Below are positions 56,027-64,000 of a stretch of DNA of 64,000 nucleotides, piece by piece. Every line of letters starts with the position of its first letter. Position 1 is the first letter of the stretch. The notes beneath the pieces are model-generated. The model did no database searches. It worked only from the letters and a program-made list of their open reading frames with translations, and was not told the origin of the DNA. The position numbers and the translations under genes were made by a program. The stretch is taken from assembly GCA_022661535.1 (NCBI GenBank), contig JAKULF010000011.1:434001-498000 (forward strand), given 5' to 3'. The stretch is from Eutypa lata. Taxonomy: Eukaryota; Ascomycota; Sordariomycetes; Xylariales; Diatrypaceae.

Positions 56027-57840
56027 TTTTTTTCTCTTAGCGCGCCCCTGCGGTTCACATCTAATTATCTCTATCTGTTCAATTCTTCGGTGTCGTGGCG
56101 TAAAATGGGAATGGACGAAACGGCGTTGAGGCTATTGGTTACTTTCCAGAGCGACGTGATCTCTGACGGGACAACAACAACAACAACAACAACGAACGGG
56201 AATAGGGGATGCGACTCACGTCTGCTTACTAGCGCCCGAGTCCTCTCCCGTGTGGCGAGCTCGAGCTACATCACATAGTAGCACGTTTAATTACGACTGG
56301 GCGAAAAGTCTTCTGTCTCCGAGTCTCCCATCGTGCATTCTATCCGGAAGTCCCGTGCATACTGCAGTGTAGATCGTTTTTTAGAACGTCTGACGCATCT
56401 GACGCATCGACAACGTCTGTTCCGTATAGGCCTGAATTCTCCTTCGCTAGAATCCCTAATTCCCAGGATGTGTTGTTTGTGTTGTTGTTGTTAGTGCCTG
56501 GTCGGGTAGACTTGAGACGGAACATCGTACTTAATTCAGCCTTAGAGGGGGAGACAGAGATCACACAACATCATAGCCGTTCGTTGGGTCGAGAGCAAAC
56601 TGCCTGCCTGCCTGTCTAGGTATGTTATACAAGCCCTCACTGGGCAATATTGGCCCGGCTTCAAACGGCATTACGTCGTCTATACGTCAAGCATTTAAGG
56701 CATCAATGAAGTGTTACTCACACAAGTCACTATGGTGCGGCGTAAAAATGTAATTTAGGAGGCTTAGTTTTCGTCCATCCCAACCGCAAAGTTGAGGTTG
56801 AGCAGAGCACGGTCACCTGCCATGTTGATGCTCGCTGTCGTACCGTCGTGCTCTCCGATGGGGGGAAGGGACGGGGGGTGAGAGATGCGAATACTACCGA
56901 CCCAACATCTAGGTCTATATTACAGTCATACGTACACAATCTTGTACAATTGCAATACCAATAGACCGGGCGGTCCACTCGTCGTCATCCGGAGGACACG
57001 GGGAGAAAGTTTATCTGACCCGGGAAGCCCAATCTCACCTTTGACTGATTAGGAAACCCCCACGTGCGTGGAATGTCCTTATGTAGATAGATAAGCGAGG
57101 TCCCAAATTTAGTTTTCTTAACGTATCATTAAAAGGGAAACATGTAACTACATAGAAACCAAGGTCGCGCATACATACATACGGACGGCCCGGGGCGCAG
57201 GTGCAGACTTAACCAAGTACGTACGTATGTAGTACTACTATATGTACGTATGATACATCAACTTTGCTTCTTTTGATTATTATTACATTACATACATGGT
57301 TAAACAGGTCTGGCGTGCCATGCGATGCGTTTTGTCTAGGGTGTTATATGTGTATGGATGTGTGTTATGTGCCTGATGAGGATCGGCCCGGGTATGCAGC
57401 ACATTCCATGTGATCCTCTGGACCTTCCCTGCCGGGGCTCGGGGCGAGCGGTGGTTGGATGGCGGGAACCTGCACTCTTACGTATGTAGCAACCGATGCA
57501 GCAGCTAGGTATGTATGTATTGCAGGTATTGGCAGCGTCAGCGTTGGATTCGCCTTGAAGACCCCCTCTAGTTAAGGCTTGTATGTTGATCTGTGTCGTA
57601 AATCGGAGGTTAAACAGGAATTGGAGCGGGGTGGGGGAGGGGGCCGCTCTGATGCGCTGTGGTTAGGTAAGTAGTTAGGTTAGGTAGGTATCGTGGGAGG
57701 GAATCTGGAAGCCTAGCGAGGGTAGAAAGGAGGGGGGGACTTTGGGCAGAATACCTACCAGACAGACGGCGGGTTCACGCAGATGGAGGAAGTCTCCCGA
57801 TTGGCACCGCTACATCGGTCAGCTGTCTGTAGGTGTGTGA

Positions 57841-57866
57841 AGTCAGTCAGTCAGTCAGTCAGTCAG
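57841..57866. repeat. AGTC tandem repeat
   Basis: Six and a half perfect copies of a 4-bp unit; simple-sequence repeat. Confidence 0.9.
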
Positions 57867-60800
57867 CCCGCCTATCTGTCGTCTCGCGAAACTGCGGTGA
57901 GATAGGCAGTACGTGCGAATGAATGTTGGAGTGTGCGTTTTTGGATGCATGGAATGAATGGATGGACATGGTCTACTACAACGATTGATGCATTGCTTAA
58001 TTTCGACAGCATAAACGTTAAAATATGCACGGTCGGGAATGAAGGCCGACGCTTCCCCGGCTGAAGTTCCGCACGAGGGGTTGCAGTGAACCGAAACGAA
58101 AGCCCGCGATTAGAATTGCAATTGTAATTACACCGAGATAGCGCAGCTTTATTATCAGATTTTGTTAGTCAGCAGCAGTGATCAACGCTACTTCGTATGT
58201 ACAATGGAGGTAACACGAGGCACACATATCTACTTTATATTAGGAGGCTGAACCTGAATCTGACTAATATTCATTAGAATTTTTCCGTAGATATCAAGGT
58301 AGTAAATGGTCGATGATATATTGCTGTCGCCATCTAGGACACTCATTGCAACGTCATTTTTTTCTCTTCTTTTTTTTCTTCTTTTTTCGTGTCACCGGTC
58401 GACCGACGACACAATGACCTTTTGCTCCGGCGCCGGAAACGCCTGTTAACATCGAATTGTGTCATAGGTTTATTAATTGGGGTGGGTATAAAGCCGGGAG
58501 CATACCGAATCAAACGTCAGTCACCGCTTCCGACAATTGTTTCCTCCCCTTGCTCCTGAAACGGCTACCAGCAGTTCAGTTGCGGCAGCTGGGTTTGCAT
58601 CCAACCTCGTCTTTGCTTAACCGAGTCTCAGCGGTGAAGTGCATGACGCAGCAGCAAAAAAAAAACATTCTGTTTGTAGAAAAGCTTTTTTGGACTCGGT
58701 AAACCCGATGAAGGAATGGAAAGGTGCGTGTGGTGTGGCATGGATCCCGTTGGCAACGGTAGCCTATGGGACAGTACCTACATACGTCGTAGGGGGGAGT
58801 CAGGATCTGGGGCTGAACTTGCTGAGCCGTCAAGGAACATGGGATTGTTTAGGTAAATAAGTGTTAGTTTGTTTTAACTTGGGCCGTGGAATATTCCATA
58901 GTGATTTCTAGTTCCTTGGCAAACAACCCCCGATGTCTCGCGTTAGTTAGGTGTTGAGCACATCACGAATATTTATTTTGGTCGATATCCCAACCTTATC
59001 ATCGCCGGAGATACCCACGTACGTAAGTTGACTGTGGCGGCCGGCAGACATCGCATCTAAGATGCTGACTTTGCTGACTCTATGTTGCCAAGTTAAGTAA
59101 TATGTTACGATGAACGGTGAAGGCTCACGTATGCAAATGAGTTATGACGAATCTCTCGCTGGCAACGGGAATATCTGCATGCAACGAATGAGAGCTACTG
59201 ATTCTGACTGCAGCAGCATTCTTACTCGTTGTCATGCAAATGTGCGCTCGATGTAACCTGGTAATATGGAGTCAAAAGTTTTGCCTCAATCGTGCATTGG
59301 ATTGCATGCCAGCCATGCCTACTTACTCAAACCACAAGTCAGGAGCGAGCTTCGCATTGCGATCAGATATGATATGTAACAACGTTTGCGGCGGCCCCCC
59401 TCCTTGGGGCTCAAGCCTCGTTTTTTTCAGGTCCCCCCTCGTCGGTTATTCTATTAATATGCCTGGGTTTTGTTTAATGATTTCAAAATGCGGCGCGGTG
59501 AATCCTCCACATCCCAATTTTTTTCTAGCCCCGTCAATAGTACCTATGCAGCTTTGTAGCTGTCTCTTCGCCTCACCAACCCAATTTCAACTAAGCTGGC
59601 AGGCTGGGGAGGGGAGGGCCCTGTAATTGGATCTCCACTTAAGACCATGCAACTGTGGATATGGTACAGGGCAGATTGGCAGATTACCGAGACATGGTAC
59701 AATAGCTGAATAGGTGGGTAGCTCTTTTGACTGACATGTATCTTTATTGATGAGTTAAGAGATGGTTACACATACAACTTCGGAGATGAATGTTAGAAGA
59801 AGTTCAAGCAGGCGCATGCAGTGATGCACCTAAACAGCATTGGCTCGTCTGGAGTCGTCTAGAGTCGCCTTGAGTGCCTGCAGCAGTGAACAACACATAA
59901 TGTTAATGTCGTGTAGTTGGGGTCGGACCCAGTCGGAAGCATTCCTATACTACTAGATAACTCGTTGTCAAACGCCTAAGCATGTACGTATGATATGTAC
60001 GTATGCTACCTACGTACGTACATGAAGCCATTCCTAATAGTAACTCGTCAGTCCCAGTAGCGCTCAAGCAACAATGACTGTATTCTAGTCCACTCGAAGA
60101 GACTGTCGAGTTGGCCATCAGGGCTATGCAACTGGTTTCCAGTAGGAGGTAGGCAGGCACTAGATGACCCCGATCCTTGCTGGCAATGCCTACTTACCTA
60201 TGCAATATTCCGAATCTGGCTATTGCCGAATTCCTGTTATCGAAAATAGGAATTTTAAAGGCATGTAGGATTCACCAACTGAATGGGGTAACCGGCTTTT
60301 GAATGCCATTGAGGTGTATATGTTTCAATAACAAGTCATTATTCAATTCTTTGAAAAACAGTAGACTTGTAGGTGGGATGATGCCTGATTGGATGACATG
60401 CATGTGGTCATACCCGACCCTGATAACCAGATATTAGACCAAATATATTGCCTATACAATACTACGTGCAATGCTGAGTTTTAATAAAGATGCAGGTGCC
60501 CGTCCGTACATCAATATGTGCAGTTATTGAGAGAGAACACATATCATATAAGTAAAAAGAAAAAAGCCCCCCTTAAACGCCGGTGCAAAATAGCTTTCCA
60601 CTTTTGCTCCTCGTATCTGCATATTATTTCTGATATAGAAATCCATAGTTACGAAGAACGAAGATAGGTAGAAGCATTGGCTAGCCGATAGCAAGTCAGG
60701 TGGTGCCTATCAGACCGTTGTTCCGCCATGTTCCCCTAGTTCGAATAACGGGAGCTACCATATGCGGTTAGCTTTTAATAACTTAAGTAATGAATCGCCT

Positions 60801-62519
60801 TGAATAATTTTCTATGCAGGGCAAGCGCAAGGGTCTTGGAAACGCGCGAAAATTCCGAAGAAACACTCTGACACTGGCTAAACTTTTGGAACAATTCTGA
60901 CCCCTGCGGTAAAATCCGGCTATCCCTGATTTGTCTCCAAGTCGGCGGGATCGATACTGGACCCTAAGTTATTAGTCATCCTGGGGGGAGGAAGGGAGCC
61001 TGTGAATCCATCAATATCTTAATCAGGTACATTTTTAGGATGTTTTCTGCACTATCAAAAGACACCTAACTAGGGATGCTACATCTTTTAAGATAGAATT
61101 GAAACTATGTATCTGGAATTATCTGTTGCCACCAGGGGGGAATATTCCGAGGCGAGCAACCAGGGCGACTCGCCTCGGGTATTCTCTCTAGGTATACCTA
61201 TACAGTAACTATTATAGGTAACTACATGCTTTAGTACCTACATATGCGTACAATATAGGGCAGCCAACTAAGTACCTAGTTAACCATTATCATACTCTTA
61301 TGTTATGGGTATGTATTCAAATTACTCCTTACATAGCATGAGCCTGTCGACAACATGAAAGTTGCAACAGTTGTACTTTAAGCATGACATGAATGTTCGA
61401 ATGCATAGATATAGTCAGTTGGCATTCATCTTTTAGTGATTACCTAAGGTAAGCTATCGAACATATTACATACATACATGTATGTGCAGGGTCGGTGTCA
61501 TGACTCCGATCGTTGTTGTACTACCTACAACCTCTCAGGGAAGCAGGGAGGCCTAAGCTTAGGCACCTAAATAAATTACACGAAAGCCATTTTAGAATTG
61601 ACGAGTGGCCGATCTGAGGCCGAGAATGGTAAACTGGCCCTGAATGGGCTTATGGCTATCAACTATTGCTTTGCTACTGTCAGCTTTAGGTCTGGTTCCA
61701 CGCTTTCTGGAATCCCTTTCGGACGATAAACACACCCTACATCCCCACCATTTACCCTCCATCTTCTTTAGCTGAGCCAATCATAATCCCGATATAATGT
61801 GACCCCATCCGCATCGTCTGTAGGTAGGGGTGTGTCAGGAACAGGGTTAATTCAGTAGCTACCTACATTAGATTTACGTCCGATATTAACTTGTCAGTCA
61901 CTGATCTTCAGGGCTCTTCGACCCTTTTGGCATTCTTCTCGTCCCTTTTCGTGCTAACACGCCGAAGACCGGCAGAGAGACAAAAAAAAAAAGAATGATG
62001 GGAAAGGAAATGCGACACTTTTACAGTTTACACCTGAGTCGTTTGACGCTCTTTATCTATCACTATGGGATCAGGGGATCCAGAGCATCCAGACTCTTTA
62101 CTCCTTATTCATGATAAACATAGCGACAAGCGTCTAGAGCACCAGTAGCATTGCGCCATCCCTCGTCGGTCCAGGAACTGATTATCAGGAAATATTCCCA
62201 TATACTACTAAGCGGAACGGGGCGCCCAGACTGCTGGACTGGAGTGGATTTGACCCCCTTCCTCAGGGATTTACTACAACCATTACCACACTACGCTAGT
62301 AATGGATGCGGTATGTTCCAAGTATGCCATGCAATTGCTCTGAACATTTTTTTTTTCTTTCACGAGCCACGCTATACCTACCATCCATACCATACCATGC
62401 CATGCCATGTCATGTCCATACTGCGGCAAATGTATGGATATGGTATATGTGTATGGGTGGTGCGGCCGCCCTATTCTGCGTGTATACCTAGCAGTAACTT
62501 GTATGTATGTATATATGTA

Positions 62520-62560
62520 GGTAAGTGTGTGTGTATATGTTGTATATGTGTGTGTGTGTG
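62520..62560. repeat. GT/TA-rich microsatellite
   Basis: Alternating purine-pyrimidine run (gtgtgt, tatatg, tgtgtgtgtgtg) in the gene-poor region upstream of SOK1. Confidence 0.7.
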
Positions 62561-63585
62561 GATACGATGGCGGCGCATTGAAAGGTTTCAATGCTTCAAT
62601 ACCTAACATTTTTGCCGACATGAATCTCCCTCCTGCCCACCCCCCTTAACTCCCCTCGTGGGTACAATTCTAATTTCACTTTTCGACCGATCTGCTGTGG
62701 TCATGTCTGGCGTTCCCGAATTAATAACATCTATTGTACATACATACTTACATACATACACTACTTCTTTTGTTAAAATAGACCTACTACTTCCCTGAGG
62801 CTTGTTCCTTTTCATAATCCTTTCTTTCTTTTGCAAAGCTGCATACGTACTTTCATACCTGATCGAGCATACTATCTATCTATCGCTCCTATTATTACTG
62901 TTGCTACTGCTATTTCTGCTATATCTACTACTACCACTACCTCCCCAGGTGTTTCTTCTGGTTGTTTCGTTCCTGGTCAACTGGGACTTATATATGTGAT
63001 ATAACCTGAAGCAGTTCCCACCCGAACCTTCTCTCTCTTTGTTTGGACGCTTCCAAATAAAAAACCCACATTCTTTTTGGAAACGGACGGGCACTCCTTG
63101 TTGTCTAATCGTTCCTTCAAAGCTCAACTGCAACCATCCATTGAGGCCGCTGTAGCTGCCCAACTACGAGCTAGCCAGCTGGCCAGTTGCATGGTACCTT
63201 GACATCACAGCATGTAAGAAGCCCAATCCGTATCGCAGGCCTTCCGATAAACAAACTGCCATTGCGTTTTCCCACCCGTCTTTCTTCGAATGAGTACAGG
63301 GCAAGACGGACACAAGACGCAACTAGCCGTACTCACGCGATCACACCCGTCTTACCAGTCTCCCTGGGCCGCCTGTTTGCCATTCGCCCATTTATACGAG
63401 AGCATTCCGCTAACAAGCCACGGACTCGTAGTTACACTCCCTTGAGCAAGATCCACCCAGATAGTAACTGGAATTAAACCCCAGTACGAGGATCACCAAC
63501 CCTCCTAGGCTTATTCCAAATACAGACTCCTCCAAGGGGTGCAATATTAAACCACCATTAGAGGAGGAAGAGAGGGCACAGAAAT

Positions 63586-64000
63586 ATGGACGATCAGGGA
63601 ACCGGTGGCATTGAGAGCAGGGGCATCGAAAGTAACACAACAAGACGCTTATCCGAAGCACGTCCGACAACCCATGATGAAAACCGCCAGCAAAAATGTC
63701 CACAGCCAGACCCGTCAAATACAGAAGGGGACGAGAAAGTAAAATTCGCAGTACCATCAGGCCCGCGCCAACTAGCTACCCCTGGTCCTTCCTCACTATC
63801 AAGAAATCCATCCACGTCCTCCAACTTCTCTAGACTAGAGTCGACACGGAATCGTCCAGAGCTCGACCAAGGTCGTTCGATCACTCGCTCCAAGCCGTTA
63901 GATCCGCCTGTCACGAAGGGCACATTGAGCGAGTTAGATGTAACGAAAATTATCCACAACCCGAAGCTACGACACGATATAAACTTCGACCCTGAACTTC
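63586..64000 (+). CDS. SOK1/TCP11-family protein, 5' end only
   Basis: Open from ATG 63586 to the window end: 138 codons, frame still open. The first about 115 residues are low-complexity, Ser/Thr/Arg/Pro-rich. They are followed by TLSELDVTKIIHNPKLRHDINFDPEL, the conserved entry into the T-complex-11 / Sok1 domain of filamentous fungi. Yeast Sok1 is a suppressor of loss of cAMP-dependent kinase. The rest of the gene lies outside the window. No other start is better supported, but upstream leader exons cannot be excluded. Confidence 0.82.
   Translation, partial: MDDQGTGGIESRGIESNTTRRLSEARPTTHDENRQQKCPQPDPSNTEGDEKVKFAVPSGPRQLATPGPSSLSRNPSTSSNFSRLESTRNRPELDQGRSITRSKPLDPPVTKGTLSELDVTKIIHNPKLRHDINFDPEL

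Larger units (their letters stand above)
56027..63585. other. 7.5-kb gene-poor region upstream of SOK1
   Basis: No supportable protein gene on either strand; open frames are short and motif-free. Contains simple repeats (AGTC run at 57841-57866, GTATGT/GTACGT runs near 57190-57260 and 62500-62560), pyrimidine tracts (about 58358-58387), and AT-rich stretches. It may hold a long promoter and intron-containing leader of the SOK1-type gene or non-coding transcripts; the sequence alone does not show which. Confidence 0.45.

Noticed and set aside
59234..59626. 130-codon plus-strand frame in the gene-poor region
   Set aside because: No domain, low-complexity Cys/Pro content and no splice or neighbour support.
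1..64000. CRISPR arrays, intact transposons, rRNA genes
   Set aside because: No regularly spaced repeats, transposase or reverse-transcriptase frames, terminal repeats or rRNA segments were recognised.

Overview
The window is from a filamentous ascomycete (Pezizomycotina, most likely a Sordariomycete; this is inferred from gene content only). Genes are dense in the left and middle parts. They carry short GT-AG introns of about 50-105 nt, and they include a CFEM/Pth11-type receptor, several Zn2Cys6 regulators, a SOK1-type protein and a laccase ending in the ascomycete DSG[I/L/V] tail. Nearly every multi-exon model below was joined by hand. In each one the reading frame closes exactly across all junctions and the family motifs are restored, which is the main support for the splice sites. 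No rRNA, CRISPR array or intact transposon was seen.

Layout. 0.9-3.8 kb: a CFEM-GPCR gene, then a membrane-protein gene carrying an in-frame stop. 4.3-8.6 kb: a divergent pair, a C-terminally membrane-anchored protein and a large trypsin-like protease fused to a PNG1-type (peptide:N-glycanase) module whose nucleophile Cys is Val. 9.1-15.8 kb: a Zn2Cys6 regulator, two short-chain dehydrogenases (SDRs) and an unknown protein. 17.0-19.0 kb: a six-exon CCCH zinc-finger protein. 22.3-24.2 kb: a secreted protein-arginine deiminase with all catalytic residues. 25.5-32.2 kb: an MFS sugar transporter, a Zn2Cys6 regulator and a divergent fumarase/CMLE-superfamily lyase. The promoter shared by regulator and lyase holds a perfect CGG-N14-CCG palindrome, and matching half-sites lie before the transporter. 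32.6-36.6 kb: a BED-finger protein and a GAL4/LAC9-type regulator.

37.2-47.8 kb: a probable sugar/polyol utilisation group made of an LAC12-like MFS transporter, an SDR, a P-loop sugar/nucleoside-kinase-like protein, a xylitol/sorbitol dehydrogenase and a second polyol-type SDR. CreA-like sites cluster in two of its promoters. 50.9-53.1 kb: a six-exon laccase. 54.1-56.0 kb: two housekeeping genes, TAF13 and the tiny five-exon KISH gene (ksh1), sharing a divergent promoter. 56.0-63.6 kb: a 7.5-kb stretch with no supportable gene, followed by the 5' end of a SOK1/TCP11 gene that runs off the right edge.

The left and middle parts read as accessory carbon-use and environment-sensing DNA, and the right end as conserved core genome. 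The most unusual items are the protease-pseudo-PNGase fusion with its divergent partner, the secreted deiminase, and the regulator whose zinc cluster is assembled from four exons including a 15-nt microexon.
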